A stretch of DNA of 64,000 nt, taken from Serratia sp. H1w (GTDB lineage Bacteria > Pseudomonadota > Gammaproteobacteria > Enterobacterales > Enterobacteriaceae). The translations under genes and the position numbers were made by a program. Within the stretch, counting starts at the first letter, position 1, and each line of letters begins with the position of its first letter. The DNA lies in NCBI RefSeq assembly GCF_000633355.1, contig NZ_AYMQ01000077.1, forward strand, positions 1-64,000, in the 5' to 3' direction. Under the pieces are notes generated by a model. That model saw nothing but the letters and a program-made list of their open reading frames with translations. It was not told the DNA's origin and searched no databases. This document shows, piece by piece, positions 9,190-19,364 of this stretch.

Positions 9190-10113
9190 ATGTTGAGCAG
9201 CGAAGTTCGCTTTTTTCTGGTGGTCGCCAGCTGTGGTTCACTCAGCGCGGCCAGCGAACAACTATTTGTGGCGGTATCGGCGATCAGCCGACAGATACAG
9301 CGTTTGGAAACGCAGATTGGGACACCATTATTTGAACGCCACGCGCGGGGGATGGTGCTGACCGAGGCCGGACAGATTTTTGAAAATCACATCCGTAAGA
9401 GCCTGTTGAATATTGAGCAGGCGGTGGCCGAGATCAAAGGATTGAAGGCCGTACGGCGTACCGCGTTGCGTATCGCTTGCAGCAACGGGGTCGCTTTTAT
9501 GCTGATGCCCCAATTGATGGCGAATTTTCGTGCCTTGCATCCAGCCGTCACCTTCACGCTGACGGTGGCAGATACTAAAACCCTGGCGCGGTTGGTACGC
9601 AATGGTGAATGTGACATGGTGTTGCAGTTTAGCTTGCACCCAGAGCGGGGGGTTGAGGTAGCGGCTTCATGGCCAGCGCCGGTCTTGCTGTTGATGAGAA
9701 AGGATCACCCATTAGCCGACAGGCAGGTGGTTCTGACCGATCTTTGTCAGTATCCGGTGTGTTTACCTGAACCGAGTTCCACGGTACGCCAGCTGTTTGA
9801 TATCTCTTGTCAGATGAACGGCACCTTTATTGAGCCAGTGCTGACCTGCGATAATTTCTCCACGTTGTACTATTTTTTACAGGGCTCTCCGCTGGCGGTC
9901 ACCATCTGTAGCCAATTTACCGCAATGCCGCTGTTACAGCCGCAAGGCCTGATCCTCAAATCTTTTGCTGTTGAGCAGCTCAGCCAGCGTACCTTACAGC
10001 TGCAATTGCCTCTGGGGCGGCAGCGGAGCACGGCTTTGGAGCTGTTTGTGGACTTTATTGGTCAGGTGTTAAGCCTTGAAGAACAAGCCATTGATGAGAA
10101 AGTCGGCACATAA
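9190..10113 (+). CDS. LysR-family transcriptional regulator of the M20/MHS operon
   Basis: 307 residues from ATG at 9190, chosen because AAGGAGAGG lies just upstream; the longer frame from 9142 has no such site. The HTH is visible in CGSLSAASEQLFVAVSAISR followed by QIQRLETQIGTPLFERHARG, and a substrate-binding domain follows. It is divergent from the peptidase-transporter operon. The intergenic region has GTTTGT (9095-9100) mirrored by ACAAAC (9117-9122), with an inner ACAATTGT palindrome (9102-9109), a plausible operator. It most likely activates the operon in response to its substrate. Confidence 0.88.
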   Translation: MLSSEVRFFLVVASCGSLSAASEQLFVAVSAISRQIQRLETQIGTPLFERHARGMVLTEAGQIFENHIRKSLLNIEQAVAEIKGLKAVRRTALRIACSNGVAFMLMPQLMANFRALHPAVTFTLTVADTKTLARLVRNGECDMVLQFSLHPERGVEVAASWPAPVLLLMRKDHPLADRQVVLTDLCQYPVCLPEPSSTVRQLFDISCQMNGTFIEPVLTCDNFSTLYYFLQGSPLAVTICSQFTAMPLLQPQGLILKSFAVEQLSQRTLQLQLPLGRQRSTALELFVDFIGQVLSLEEQAIDEKVGT

Positions 10114-10222
10114 GCTGTTTTTTAATCAACGGGATAAATAATCTGTTGATTACGCTTGATTGTTCCCGGTTGGCTGTATTATATTGCGCTCCACGGAAAC
10201 AGTACCTGTTCCGACAGATTTC

Positions 10223-10298
<76 letters not shown>

Positions 10299-10304
10299 TA
10301 TAAG

Positions 10305-10333
10305 AAACCCCAGTAGAAATGCTGGGGTTTTTT
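10305..10333 (+). terminator. Terminator of tRNA-Thr
   Basis: AAACCCCAG and CTGGGGTTT form a 9-bp stem with an 8-base loop, followed by a run of T. Confidence 0.85.
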
Positions 10334-10384
10334 GTCTTTGGGCATTTACGCTGCGGCGCAGCGTATGTACTGCGCCTTGGCCTT

Positions 10385-10627
10385 TTATATATCGGTGGCC
10401 AGCCATTGGTCAGACTCTTCGAACATCTCTTCCAGCATACGGTTTAGCTTCTCGCGGTCACTTTTGCTGGCGTCCGAGTTGAGGCCGTTGGCCTGCATCG
10501 GTTTTACCTTCACCTCGGCATCCGGGAAGATGCGATGCACCCGCTTGGTCAGCTCGGCCTTGATGATTTCATCGGCACCCGGGATCCCTGCGACATTGCG
10601 CTTATCAAACACCAATTCAACGAACAT
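10385..10627 (-). CDS. dinI: DinI-like SOS-response protein
   Basis: 80 residues, about the size of DinI (81 in E. coli). The N-terminal strand MFVELVFDKRN, the amphipathic helix with EIIKAELTKRVHRIFPDAEVK and the acidic C-terminal helix (MLEEMFEESDQW) match the DinI/MsgA fold. DinI binds RecA filaments and tunes LexA and UmuD cleavage. Control by LexA is supported directly by a consensus SOS box 19 bases upstream of the ATG. The E. coli dinI is beside pyrC, whereas here the gene lies next to tRNA-Thr, so it may be a DinI-family paralogue and not the strict orthologue. Confidence 0.88.
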   Translation of the reverse strand: MFVELVFDKRNVAGIPGADEIIKAELTKRVHRIFPDAEVKVKPMQANGLNSDASKSDREKLNRMLEEMFEESDQWLATDI

Positions 10628-10645
10628 AGCCCAACCCTAACGTTA

Positions 10646-10661
10646 CTGTTTATGTATACAG
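10646..10661 (-). promoter_or_regulatory. LexA (SOS) box of dinI-like gene
   Basis: CTGTTTATGTATACAG fits CTGT-N8-ACAG exactly, with the favoured AT-rich centre and TA in front. Placed immediately upstream of the dinI-like start, it should give tight SOS induction. Confidence 0.9.
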
Positions 10662-10939
10662 TTATTCTGACCGAAGGGACGGGGTAAGTGCAAGAGGGCA
10701 GGCGGAAAATTTTAGCGTGGCCTATGCTGGTGAGTGTGTGCTCAATCATTGCCACACACTATTTGTCAAGGTATGAACCATTGGTATTTATTATGCGTAC
10801 TGATCTATGCACGTCTGTTTGAATACACCCATCATAATTGCGTGCAAAGATGCTTGGTTGTTCAATACTTCTTTTTACATGTCATAAGGTTATTATTTAA
10901 TCTGCCCTATTTAAACTTTTTCAAAATGGAATTAAAACC
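10662..10939. other. Intergenic region upstream of secreted protein gene
   Basis: AT-rich stretch carrying the promoter for the 10940 gene, with a run such as TTATTTAATCTGCCCTATTTAAAC. A short open frame in it ends with TGA overlapping the GTG start at 10940, but it has no family resemblance. I see no RNA gene. Confidence 0.4.
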
Positions 10940-11410
10940 GTGAAAAAATCACTACTCTTGTTAGGTGCGTTATCGGTTGGTTACATTGGCGTGGTGACTT
11001 CAGCACTGGCACAAGACGCGGATAAAAAAAATGCACTAAAGCCGCTGGTGAAACTGGAAGAACTGTTTGCTGAAAAATCCAATCTTTGGACGGATTACCC
11101 ACAAAATGACGCCTATGTTTTTGATCGCTCTGAAGAAAGCTATGTTGTTGCAGCTAAGCGAGCGGATGGTGTGGTTGCACTGGTCAATAAGCAGGAGAGC
11201 TACACGACGCCAGGGAAAATGGTGTTAATGGGCACGTATTTTAACTGCAATAAAATGACCGATGCGACTTTATATGTCGAAGATGTCAGTGTCGATGATA
11301 TAGCTAAGCAACTTGCCGATCCGGCTATTGATGATCCAGAAAGAGTGCGTGGTTTTGATGCGAGTATGCCTGTCCACGATCTGTATCTGGTTGCATGCCC
11401 ACAGAGTTGA
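10940..11410 (+). CDS. Secreted protein of unknown function
   Basis: 156 residues starting at GTG 10940. A clear Sec signal peptide (KKS, a hydrophobic core, then TSALAQDA) predicts cleavage after residue 24-25 and a periplasmic or exported mature protein of about 14 kDa. The mature part is acidic, with two cysteines (YFNCNK and VACPQS at the end) that could form a disulfide. I do not recognise the family. It stands alone between tRNA genes, in sequence of lower GC than its neighbours, which suggests acquisition at a tRNA-rich junction. A Shine-Dalgarno sequence is not obvious before the GTG. Confidence 0.75.
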   Translation: MKKSLLLLGALSVGYIGVVTSALAQDADKKNALKPLVKLEELFAEKSNLWTDYPQNDAYVFDRSEESYVVAAKRADGVVALVNKQESYTTPGKMVLMGTYFNCNKMTDATLYVEDVSVDDIAKQLADPAIDDPERVRGFDASMPVHDLYLVACPQS

Positions 11411-11473
11411 GTTTGTTGGCTAATCATTGCTACGGGGTTTTTGGCCGGCGATATGATTGCCAAACTTCAGGCA

Positions 11474-11502
11474 TAAAAAAACCAACCATAAATGGTTGGT
11501 TT
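11474..11502 (-). terminator. Terminator of tRNA-Pro
   Basis: On the minus strand AAACCAACCAT and ATGGTTGGTTT form an 11-bp stem with a two-base centre, continuing into a T run (A run 11474-11480 on the plus strand). It may also stop the gene ending at 11410. Confidence 0.85.
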
Positions 11503-11515
11503 CTCTATCGAATAT

Positions 11516-11592
11516 TGGTCGGCATGAGAGGATTCGAACCTCCGACCCCCGACACCCCATGACGGTGCGCTACCAGGCTGCGCTACATGCCG
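11516..11592 (-). tRNA. proL: tRNA-Pro(GGG)
   Basis: 77 bases including the encoded CCA. Read on the minus strand it begins CGGCATGTAGCGCAGCCTGG, has GGG in the anticodon position (CATGGGGTG) and ends in CATGCCGACCA. The neighbouring yejM gene is the same as beside proL in E. coli. Confidence 0.96.
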
Positions 11593-11667
11593 ACGCAGAA
11601 CCCTATACTACCCATTTCAGATGCAAATTCAAGCAGCTACCTTGCCGATTGCTTCAGATTTAAGCAG

Positions 11668-13455
11668 TTAGTTGGCAATAAAGCGTTTTACATCGGTCAG
11701 CACCTGCAACAGCAAGGCCAACTGGGGTTTCTCGTCCTTAAGTTCGTTATCATCCTGATCGTAGGCACGATAGTTGCCGTTGCCATCCAACGTCAGCGTC
11801 TGGGTTGGCGTGGTGATCACCAACTGGCTGCCGGTACCGGTGGCGAGCCAATTGTTCTTACGCTGTGCGGCAAACAAATCTTCGCCCTGCGAGTAGTCGT
11901 TAGCCGGTGTTTTCACATGCAGCAGACGTTGCATCAGCGTACGCATCACATCGTTGTGATTGGTCAGCTTGTTGATGGTTTGTGCTGGTGTGCCCGGCCA
12001 GTGAATGACCAACGGAACCTGCAACTGGCTACGGTTAAAGCTGGTACCCGCACCCCAGTGGCCTTTGCCCGTATCGTTGAACTCGATACCGTGCTCGGCG
12101 GTGATCACCACCACGGTTTTATCCAGCATGCCTTTCTCTTTCAGCGTGGCCAGCACCTGCTCGATCTGCGCATCGACGTCTTTAGCACCGCTACGATAGC
12201 GTTGGGTGAAGGCCTCCGGCGAAAGCTTATTATTATCGCCCTCAGGCAATTTGGCTCCGCTGAAATTGATATAGGAGAACCAAGGGCTATTGCCGCTCTG
12301 GGTGGCCAACCAATTCTGCCACTGTTGAGTGGTGGTGGCGTCGCTCTGCACGAAGGGTTCCGGCGGTAGCGAGAAATCGGTCAATAGCGCCTGGCGGTAA
12401 AGCGTGGCGTTGAAACCGTCTGAAGAGAACAGGCCGAACTGATAGCCTTGATCGCTCAGCGCGCTAATCAACGCGGCGGGTTTGCGCCCGGCCAGGATCC
12501 CATCCAGATAGGTAGGCGAAATGCCGTAGAACAGGCCAAACAAACCGGTATCGGCGTGATTGCCGGAGCTGTAATGATCGCTGAAGCGGATGTTTTCCTC
12601 GGCAAAACGGCTGAGACCCGGCATGTCTTGCAACATATCCTGAGTACGAACACCGTTCACGACGATCATCAGCAGGTTATAGCCGCTGCCTTTATCGCTG
12701 TAGTTCAGACTGTTGAGCGGGTATTCAACGGCTGCCGCTTCTGGATTGCCCTGTTGCATCAGACGGCGTTCATATTCCTGTGGATCGAGCAGGCCGTGTT
12801 TTTCCAGGAACTTACGCGCGGTCATCGGGTAAGAGAGTGGAAGATTGGCGCGCTGCATGGTGATCGGCCGATAGAAATTGGCGTCCGCCCAGATATAAAT
12901 CAGATGCGAAGCAAAGAACGAACAGATGAACAGCACCGCCAGCGGCTTGCCGAAATTGCGCCGGTTCAGGCTGCGTAGCTTCTGCCAACTCCAGGTGGCA
13001 AACAGCATTTCGACCAGGAATATCACCGGCACGGCGATAAACACCAGCTGCCAGTCGCGCGCCAGCTCGCTCTGGTCCGGGTTGACGACCAGCTCCCACA
13101 CCACCGGATTAAGGTGCAGGTGGAAGTGGGTAAAGACTTCGCTGTCGACCAGCAGCAACGTCAGCCCGGCGGTGGCCAACGTCGCGGAAATAAATCGCAG
13201 CAGGCGCTGCGACATCACCACAAAGGTGAGCGGGAAGATGATCAGCAGGTAGGCGGCAAAGACAATAAAGCTGAACTGCCCGAGCAGGCTGACCAGCGCA
13301 TAGACGCGCCCCAACAAAGAGGACGGCCAGTCGGTAACAAACAGGTAGCGGCTGCCCAACCCGATACTGAGCAGAATATTAAATAAGGCGAACCAGTGCC
13401 CCCAACCAATCATCTGGGAGACTTTTTCACGATAACGCTGACGGTTTGTCACCAT
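11668..13455 (-). CDS. yejM: Inner-membrane LPS regulator YejM (PbgA/LapC)
   Basis: 595 residues (E. coli 586). The first ~190 residues hold five membrane segments, followed by a basic linker (WQKLRSLNRRN) and a periplasmic sulfatase-like domain. The domain keeps alkaline-phosphatase-fold landmarks such as MIVVNGVRTQDML and VVVITAEHGIEFND. YejM binds lipid A and FtsH/LapB and thereby controls LpxC stability and outer-membrane LPS amount. It is not expected to be an active sulfatase. The gene follows yejL by 9 bases, so the two are co-transcribed as in other enterobacteria. Confidence 0.96.
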   Translation of the reverse strand: MVTNRQRYREKVSQMIGWGHWFALFNILLSIGLGSRYLFVTDWPSSLLGRVYALVSLLGQFSFIVFAAYLLIIFPLTFVVMSQRLLRFISATLATAGLTLLLVDSEVFTHFHLHLNPVVWELVVNPDQSELARDWQLVFIAVPVIFLVEMLFATWSWQKLRSLNRRNFGKPLAVLFICSFFASHLIYIWADANFYRPITMQRANLPLSYPMTARKFLEKHGLLDPQEYERRLMQQGNPEAAAVEYPLNSLNYSDKGSGYNLLMIVVNGVRTQDMLQDMPGLSRFAEENIRFSDHYSSGNHADTGLFGLFYGISPTYLDGILAGRKPAALISALSDQGYQFGLFSSDGFNATLYRQALLTDFSLPPEPFVQSDATTTQQWQNWLATQSGNSPWFSYINFSGAKLPEGDNNKLSPEAFTQRYRSGAKDVDAQIEQVLATLKEKGMLDKTVVVITAEHGIEFNDTGKGHWGAGTSFNRSQLQVPLVIHWPGTPAQTINKLTNHNDVMRTLMQRLLHVKTPANDYSQGEDLFAAQRKNNWLATGTGSQLVITTPTQTLTLDGNGNYRAYDQDDNELKDEKPQLALLLQVLTDVKRFIAN

Positions 13456-13464
13456 AAGTAATTA

Positions 13465-13692
13465 TTAATGCGCTTTATCTTCACGGATAGAAGCCTGTAG
13501 GGCTTCAGCAAAGGATCTGGCCAGTGTCTTCCGCTGGGCGGGAGCGATACTGGTGTTGATCAAATTGGTTACCATGTTGCCCAACACCATCAAAGAGAGA
13601 TCGGTGGGAGTATGGTGTTTTTCTAAAACATTGACCAGCTCAGAGAGCAGTTGTTCAACGTGTTCGTCACTGTAACGAGATGATTGTGGCAT
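13465..13692 (-). CDS. yejL: UPF0352 family protein YejL
   Basis: 75 residues from ATG at 13692 ([16 protein letters not shown]), matching the enterobacterial YejL length; the longer upstream frame is not conserved. It is a small helical cytoplasmic protein of the UPF0352 family with no known activity. It is first in the yejL-yejM operon and divergent from yejK. Confidence 0.95.
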   Translation of the reverse strand: MPQSSRYSDEHVEQLLSELVNVLEKHHTPTDLSLMVLGNMVTNLINTSIAPAQRKTLARSFAEALQASIREDKAH

Positions 13693-13853
13693 AAAGATTG
13701 TGCTCAAAGCTCGACAAAGTCCCATATCTTACCGTATAGAGCCGTGATTTTCCGCTCTTTTATAGCGTGAAGATCGTTAAGGGATTGCCATGCCCGTTGT
13801 CTTTCGGCTTCTTCAGTGCTTGAATACGCGCTCAAAGAACAGGAGGAATGATC

Positions 13854-14858
13854 ATGAGTGTGGATATCGAGCAGATAGCACTGCACCAGTTGGTAAAACG
13901 CGATGAGCAGACGCTGGAAGTGGTGCTGCGCGATTCCCTTCTTACCACCAATGCGGCGGTGGAAGAGATGATGGCAGAACTGCATCGCGTATACAGCGCC
14001 AAGAGCAAGGCTTACGGCCTGTTCAACGAGCAGAGCGAACTGGCGGATGCGTTGCGTAACTGTCGTAAGGGTGATGAAGACTTCCTCGCATTTAGCCGTG
14101 CCGCTACGGGTCGTCTGCGTGACGAGCTGGCCAAATACCCGTTTGCCGATGGTGGCGTCGTGCTGTTCGCTCATTACCGCTATCTGGCGGTGGAATACTT
14201 GCTGATTACCGTGCTGAACAGCTGCAACAGCACGCGCGTCAATGAAGAGCTGGATATCCGTACCACCCACTATCTGGATATCAACCACGCGGACATTGTG
14301 GCACGTATCGATCTGACCGAATGGGAAACCAACCCAGAATCGACCCGTTACCTGACGTTCCTTAAAGGGCGGGTAGGGCGCAAGGTTTCCGATTTCTTTA
14401 TGGACTTCCTGGCGGCATCGGAAGGGCTGGATACCAAGGCGCAAAACCGTGGACTGTTACAGGCGGTGGATGATTACTGTGCCGATGCCCAATTAGGCAA
14501 GCACGAACGCCAGAACGTTCGCCAGCAGGTTTACACCTACTGCAATGAGCAGTTGCAGGCGGGGGAAGAGATCGAGTTGCAGGAACTGTCGAAAGAGATC
14601 GCTCCAGTGGGCGAGAAGGATTTCCTGCAGTTTTCCAGCGAACAGGGCTACGAGCTGGAGGATAGCTTCCCGGCCGATCGCGGCACGTTACGCCAACTGA
14701 CCAAATTTGCCGGCAGCGGTGGCGGTATCAGCCTGAACTTTGATGCGATGCTGTTGGGTGAGCGTATTTTCTGGGATGCGGCCACTGATACCCTGACGAT
14801 CAGAGGTACGCCACCGAACCTGCGCGATCAACTGCAACGTCGTACGGGCGGTAAATAA
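13854..14858 (+). CDS. yejK: Nucleoid-associated protein YejK (NdpA)
   Basis: 334 residues from ATG at 13854. GGAGG sits 8-9 bases upstream, and the start aligns with E. coli YejK (MS-D-I-QIALHQL). A second ATG six bases earlier lies closer to the ribosome site. The family motif [20 protein letters not shown] and the C-terminal [19 protein letters not shown] are fully conserved. YejK is a spermidine-nucleoid protein that also interacts with DNA gyrase and topoisomerase IV. It is a single-gene unit ending at a bidirectional terminator shared with rplY. Confidence 0.96.
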   Translation: MSVDIEQIALHQLVKRDEQTLEVVLRDSLLTTNAAVEEMMAELHRVYSAKSKAYGLFNEQSELADALRNCRKGDEDFLAFSRAATGRLRDELAKYPFADGGVVLFAHYRYLAVEYLLITVLNSCNSTRVNEELDIRTTHYLDINHADIVARIDLTEWETNPESTRYLTFLKGRVGRKVSDFFMDFLAASEGLDTKAQNRGLLQAVDDYCADAQLGKHERQNVRQQVYTYCNEQLQAGEEIELQELSKEIAPVGEKDFLQFSSEQGYELEDSFPADRGTLRQLTKFAGSGGGISLNFDAMLLGERIFWDAATDTLTIRGTPPNLRDQLQRRTGGK

Positions 14859-14881
14859 GCTGTTGCCGAATCGCAACCAAT

Positions 14882-14908
14882 AAAAAACGCCGCAATTGCG
14901 GCGTTTTT
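14882..14908. terminator. Bidirectional terminator between yejK and rplY
   Basis: A perfect palindrome AAAAACGCCGCAATTGCGGC continuing to GTTTTT, with A and T runs on both flanks, placed between two convergent genes. Confidence 0.9.
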
Positions 14909-14942
14909 CACTTCGGCGTCCCGAAAATCGATAACGTGGCGA

Positions 14943-15227
14943 TTAAACGCGAACGAAGTCGATGTGAGCCAATTTTGGCTTGAACGGGTGACGCTGTACA
15001 GCCTGAACCTTAACTTTGGTTTCTTTACCGTCGACAACCAGAGTTACTGCTTCGCTGTAGAATTCTGGTTTAACTTCCATGTTCTTGACAGAATCATGGT
15101 CTAGTTCGATAGCAATCGCAGCTTCTTCGCCACCATAGATGATAGCTGGGAATTTGTTTGCTGCACGCAGGCGGCGGCTCGCACCCTTACCCTGGTCTTT
15201 ACGTACTTGTACGTTGATAGTGAACAT
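14943..15227 (-). CDS. rplY: 50S ribosomal protein L25
   Basis: 94 residues from ATG at 15227 ([20 protein letters not shown]), the short single-domain L25 of gammaproteobacteria. It lacks the CTC C-terminal domain. It binds 5S rRNA in the central protuberance of the 50S subunit. The start is fixed by homology; the longer frame to 15299 is not conserved. It is a single-gene unit that converges on yejK. Confidence 0.97.
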   Translation of the reverse strand: MFTINVQVRKDQGKGASRRLRAANKFPAIIYGGEEAAIAIELDHDSVKNMEVKPEFYSEAVTLVVDGKETKVKVQAVQRHPFKPKLAHIDFVRV

Positions 15228-15377
15228 TGTTTTTTCTCTTGAAAGAAAATTTACCCTGCTACAGGCGACCCAGTAACAGGCTCGATAACCTGCTTTCACA
15301 CTGGGCGAACCCAGGTAAAGCGGGCGGCATTTTAACGGAAAGCCGCTCCGTGGGCAATCAAAACCTGCCGCGCAGGC

Positions 15378-17135
15378 CTAATACAACTCATTGGCACGGC
15401 GAAAGCGGCCCTGATAATCAAAAACTTTTTCGCGTATCTGCCAGAACTGGCCGCGTTTGCGGGCGACGACGAAGTCTGGATGGCGCAATAGCGCCTGCTG
15501 AGCCAGCACGTCTGCCGCGTTTTGCCAACCGAAGGGGATGCCTGGTGCCCGTTGGTGAGGGCGTAGGAACAGCATCTCGAAGGCCTTGCGTTGCGCGGGC
15601 GTATGCAGGCGAAAACGTTCGCTGGTGCTGGTGCCATCTTCGTCATAATAGGTGGCCTTCAGCCACTCGCCTTTATCGTCCTTACCGCTTTGCAGCTCCA
15701 TTCCACCGCAGCGTAATACCAGCGCGTCTTTCAGCTTCAGCGCCGCCTTCAGCATGTCATCCGGATCGACCAATACTTCCTGGCATTGATGGCAGCGACG
15801 TGCCGCAATATCGTTCTCCGCGCCGCAGTGCGGGCAGCATTTGAAACGGAAGCGATAGTCACACTGCTCGCGATGCCCCTCGTCATCCTCCAGCCAGCCC
15901 TGACAACGGCGGCCGTAGTGCTCGATGATGTCGCCGTTCTCGGTGCATTTACCCCAAAACAGGTTGGCAAAGCCGCAGGCGGGGCAAAATACCTGCACCG
16001 GTTGGCTGTCTGAATGAGGTTTGCTGACGCCCACTTCCGGCGTGAACAAATCGTGGGGATTGCCGGCGTAGTCCAGGATCAGGCAGTCGGTCTTGCCCGG
16101 CGCCAGGCGTAAACCGCGCCCAACGATTTGCTGATACAGGCTGACGGACTCGGTAGGCCGTAAAATCGCGATCAGATCGACATGGGGCGCATCGAAGCCG
16201 GTTGTCAGTACCGCTACGTTAACCAGGTAGCGCAACTGCTGTTGCTTAAAGGCTTCGATCAGCGCGTCACGTTCACCTGGCGGCGTTTCAGCACTCACCA
16301 GCGCCGCTTCTCCACTTGGCAGCAGGCCATAAACTTCGCGGGCGTGCTCCACCGTTGAGGCAAAAATCATCACGCCTTTGCGGGTTTCAGCGTATTCGAC
16401 GATCTGGCTGATGATGTGCGGCGTAATGCGGTTTTGCTGCTTCAGTTCACGGTTGAGATCGACTTCGCTGAACAGGCCGTTGCTCCTGGCCTCCAGGCGG
16501 CTGAAATCGTACTGCACGATCGGCATATCCAGCCGTTCTGGCGGCACCAGAAAACCGTGTTTGATCATATAGCGCAACGGCAGTTCATAAATGCAGTCGC
16601 GGAACAGGCTGTTGCCGTCGCCGCGGGTGATGCCGTGGTAGTGATATTGATAAATCCAGCCTTTGCCCAGCCGGTAAGGGGTCGCAGTCAGGCCAAGCAG
16701 GCGCAGTTGCGGGTTGGTTTTTTGCAGATGTTGAATAATCTGCTGATATTGGCTGTCGTCATCATCGCTGATGCGGTGGCATTCATCGACGATCAGCAAT
16801 GAAAATGCGCCGTCGAACAGCGGGAGATTGCGCGCCACCGATTGCACGCTGCCAAACACCACTTTGCCGCGGCTCTCTTTTTGCTGTAGCCCGGCGGCGA
16901 AGATGTCGGCTTCCAGGCCGTAAGCGCAGTATTTGCTGTGGTTTTGCGCCACCAGTTCCTTGACGTGGGCCAGCACTAACACCCGGCCACGGGCGCGCTT
17001 CGCCAGCTCGGCAATCACCAGGCTTTTGCCCGCACCGGTTGGCAGCACGATCAGGGCCGGTTCGGGATGCTGACGGAAATGCTTGATGGTGGCGTCAACG
17101 GCCTCAACCTGATAGGGGCGTAGGGTAAAAGCCAT
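15378..17135 (-). CDS. radD: Putative ATP-dependent DNA repair helicase RadD (YejH)
   Basis: 585 residues, superfamily 2. Visible motifs: Q-like LRPYQ, Walker A LPTGAGKS (31-38), a DECH box at 117-120, motif III LTATP and motif [10 protein letters not shown]. The C-terminal third has several CxxC pairs ([21 protein letters not shown]) forming zinc ribbons. RadD is an SSB-stimulated ATPase that aids RecA-mediated recombination and survival of radiation damage. Neighbours rplY and rsuA are as in E. coli. Confidence 0.96.
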   Translation of the reverse strand: MAFTLRPYQVEAVDATIKHFRQHPEPALIVLPTGAGKSLVIAELAKRARGRVLVLAHVKELVAQNHSKYCAYGLEADIFAAGLQQKESRGKVVFGSVQSVARNLPLFDGAFSLLIVDECHRISDDDDSQYQQIIQHLQKTNPQLRLLGLTATPYRLGKGWIYQYHYHGITRGDGNSLFRDCIYELPLRYMIKHGFLVPPERLDMPIVQYDFSRLEARSNGLFSEVDLNRELKQQNRITPHIISQIVEYAETRKGVMIFASTVEHAREVYGLLPSGEAALVSAETPPGERDALIEAFKQQQLRYLVNVAVLTTGFDAPHVDLIAILRPTESVSLYQQIVGRGLRLAPGKTDCLILDYAGNPHDLFTPEVGVSKPHSDSQPVQVFCPACGFANLFWGKCTENGDIIEHYGRRCQGWLEDDEGHREQCDYRFRFKCCPHCGAENDIAARRCHQCQEVLVDPDDMLKAALKLKDALVLRCGGMELQSGKDDKGEWLKATYYDEDGTSTSERFRLHTPAQRKAFEMLFLRPHQRAPGIPFGWQNAADVLAQQALLRHPDFVVARKRGQFWQIREKVFDYQGRFRRANELY

Positions 17136-17420
17136 GGGTTAGTATCGCTCGCTGAAGTGGGCTGTGACATTCCACTGAAATTGTGACATTTTGCTCCTCA
17201 GACGGCGGAAAAATTTCTATTATTATGCCCTCTGTGGCTACGCAGTGCGAGAAGCATGGAAATTACCCCTGTTATGGCACCGTTTCCATCGCTATACTAA
17301 GCGGCTTCCCTACGCGAACATCCTCTTCGACCCTGTTCTTTGCACCTGATGCGGCAACGGGGCGTCATATTCAGCAATCAGATCAATGTGATCTTAACAA
17401 CGACAGGCAAAGCAGATTCA

Positions 17421-18134
17421 ATGCGACTGGACAAGTTTTTATCTCAGCAGTTGGGTATCAGCCGTGCGCTGGTAGCGCGTGAACTCCGTGCAAAACGTGT
17501 CACCATCGACGGTGAAGTGGTCAAAAGCGGGTCGCTCAAGCTGACTCCGGAACAGGAAGTGCGGTTTGATGGCAACGTGTTGTCACAGCTGAATGGGCCA
17601 CGTTACTTTATGCTCAACAAGCCACAGGGCTACGTATGTTCTACCGACGATCCGGATCATCCGACCGTGCTCTATTTCCTGGAAGAACCCGTTGCGTACA
17701 AACTACACGCGGCAGGGCGCCTGGATATCGATACCACCGGCCTGGTACTGATGACCGATGACGGCCAGTGGTCGCACCGCATCACCTCACCGCGCCATCA
17801 GTGTGAGAAAACCTATCTGGTGACCTTGGAACATCCGTTGGCCGCCGATACCGCTCAGCAGTTTGAGCAAGGGGTGCAGCTGCATAACGAAAAAGATCTG
17901 ACCAAGCCTGCGAAGTTGGAACAAATCGAAGCTACCCTGGTACGTCTCACCATCAGCGAAGGGCGTTACCATCAGGTGAAGCGCATGTTTGCCGCCGTGG
18001 GTAACCGGGTCATCGAATTGCACCGTGAACGTATTGGCGTCATTGTGCTGGATGATGATTTGGCCCCAGGTGAATACCGCCCGTTGACCGAAGAAGAGAT
18101 TGCCAGCGTAGGCGCACCGCACCTGCTGGATTAA
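17421..18134 (+). CDS. rsuA: 16S rRNA pseudouridine(516) synthase RsuA
   Basis: 237 residues from ATG at 17421 ([15 protein letters not shown]). The longer frame from 17340 lacks conservation. An N-terminal S4 RNA-binding domain covers about residues 1-60, then the RsuA/RluB catalytic domain with the Asp in [10 protein letters not shown] and the conserved [13 protein letters not shown]. It modifies U516 of 16S rRNA. It is followed 30 bases later by bcr on the same strand, as in E. coli. Confidence 0.96.
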   Translation: MRLDKFLSQQLGISRALVARELRAKRVTIDGEVVKSGSLKLTPEQEVRFDGNVLSQLNGPRYFMLNKPQGYVCSTDDPDHPTVLYFLEEPVAYKLHAAGRLDIDTTGLVLMTDDGQWSHRITSPRHQCEKTYLVTLEHPLAADTAQQFEQGVQLHNEKDLTKPAKLEQIEATLVRLTISEGRYHQVKRMFAAVGNRVIELHRERIGVIVLDDDLAPGEYRPLTEEEIASVGAPHLLD

Positions 18135-18164
18135 TTATTGCGACCGACCAAGGAGTCGTTGAAC

Positions 18165-19361
18165 GTGCAACAGAACCGGACCTCCCACCTCGGGTTGATC
18201 TTTATTCTGGGCCTGCTGTCCATGTTGATGCCGTTGGCGATCGACATGTACTTGCCCAGCATGCCGATAATCGCCCAGGAGTTCGGCGTGGAGTCGGGCC
18301 GTGTGCAAATGACGCTCAGTGCCTACATGCTGGGCTTTGCCGTTGGCCAACTGTTCTATGGCCCGATGTCCGACAGCATTGGCCGCAAGCCGGTGATCCT
18401 GTGGGGCACGCTGATTTTTGCTATCGCGGGTGGGGCCTGTGCGATGGCCCAATCGGTGGAGCAATTGATCAACCTGCGCTTCCTGCATGGGCTGGCCGCA
18501 GCGGCGGCAAGCGTGGTGATCAACGCCCTGATGCGTGACATGTTCACCAAGGACGAGTTCTCGCGCATGATGTCGTTCGTGATCCTGGTGATGACCATTG
18601 CGCCGTTGCTGGCGCCGATGATCGGTGGTGTGCTGCTGCTCTGGTTCAGTTGGCATGCCATTTTCTGGACGATGGGGGCGGCTGCGCTGTTGGGGTCGGT
18701 GCTGGTGGCGTTCTTTATCAAGGAGACGTTGCCCAAGGAGCGGCGGCAAAAATTCCATTTGCGCACTACGCTGAGGAATTTCGGCTCGCTGTTCCGCCAC
18801 AAGCGCGTGCTGAGCTATATGCTGGCCAGTGCCTTCTCGTTTGCCGGGATGTTTTCTTTCCTCAGCGCCGGGCCGTTCGTCTACATCGAGCTGAATAACG
18901 TTTCACCGCAGCATTTTGGCTATTACTTTGCGCTGAACATCGTGTTTCTGTTCCTGACGACCCTGATTAACAGCCGCAACGTGCGTCGCCTGGGGGCGGT
19001 GAAGATGTTCCGCCTTGGGTTGTTTGTACAATTGACGATGGGCGTGTGGTTGCTGGCCGTCACCGCCAGCGGGTTGGGTTTCTGGGCATTGGTGCTGGGG
19101 GTTGCGGTTTACCTCGGTTGTATCGCCATGATCTCCTCGAACGCGATGGCGGTGATCCTGGACGATTTCCCTCATATGGCGGGCACGGCTTCTTCGCTGG
19201 CCGGAACGTTGCGCTTCAGCATTGGCGCGATGGTCGGGGCAATACTGTCTCTGGCTCCTGGCAAAAGTGCGTGGCCGATGGTTTCATCGATGGCGTTGTG
19301 CAGCATCGTTGCGGTGTTGTTCTATGTCTATGCCAGCCGTCCACGCAATAATCCTGTCTGA
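18165..19361 (+). CDS. bcr: Bcr/CflA family multidrug efflux transporter
   Basis: About 398 residues from GTG at 18165, chosen because AAGGAG lies 9 bases upstream; TTG 18138 and TTG 18159 are alternatives. It has 12 membrane segments. Family marks are [10 protein letters not shown] in segment 1 and the MFS loop [11 protein letters not shown] between segments 2 and 3. A proton-driven drug:H+ antiporter (DHA1 group); E. coli Bcr exports bicyclomycin, sulfonamides and some peptides. It is probably co-transcribed with rsuA. Confidence 0.94.
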   Translation: MQQNRTSHLGLIFILGLLSMLMPLAIDMYLPSMPIIAQEFGVESGRVQMTLSAYMLGFAVGQLFYGPMSDSIGRKPVILWGTLIFAIAGGACAMAQSVEQLINLRFLHGLAAAAASVVINALMRDMFTKDEFSRMMSFVILVMTIAPLLAPMIGGVLLLWFSWHAIFWTMGAAALLGSVLVAFFIKETLPKERRQKFHLRTTLRNFGSLFRHKRVLSYMLASAFSFAGMFSFLSAGPFVYIELNNVSPQHFGYYFALNIVFLFLTTLINSRNVRRLGAVKMFRLGLFVQLTMGVWLLAVTASGLGFWALVLGVAVYLGCIAMISSNAMAVILDDFPHMAGTASSLAGTLRFSIGAMVGAILSLAPGKSAWPMVSSMALCSIVAVLFYVYASRPRNNPV

Positions 19362-19364
19362 ATT

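Noticed and set aside
10734..10943. 69-codon frame ending at the start of the 10940 gene
   Set aside because: No ribosome site and no protein-like composition; its overlap with the GTG start is probably accidental.
13704..14444. 246-codon open frame on the minus strand
   Set aside because: Antisense shadow of yejK, which is a well-conserved gene.
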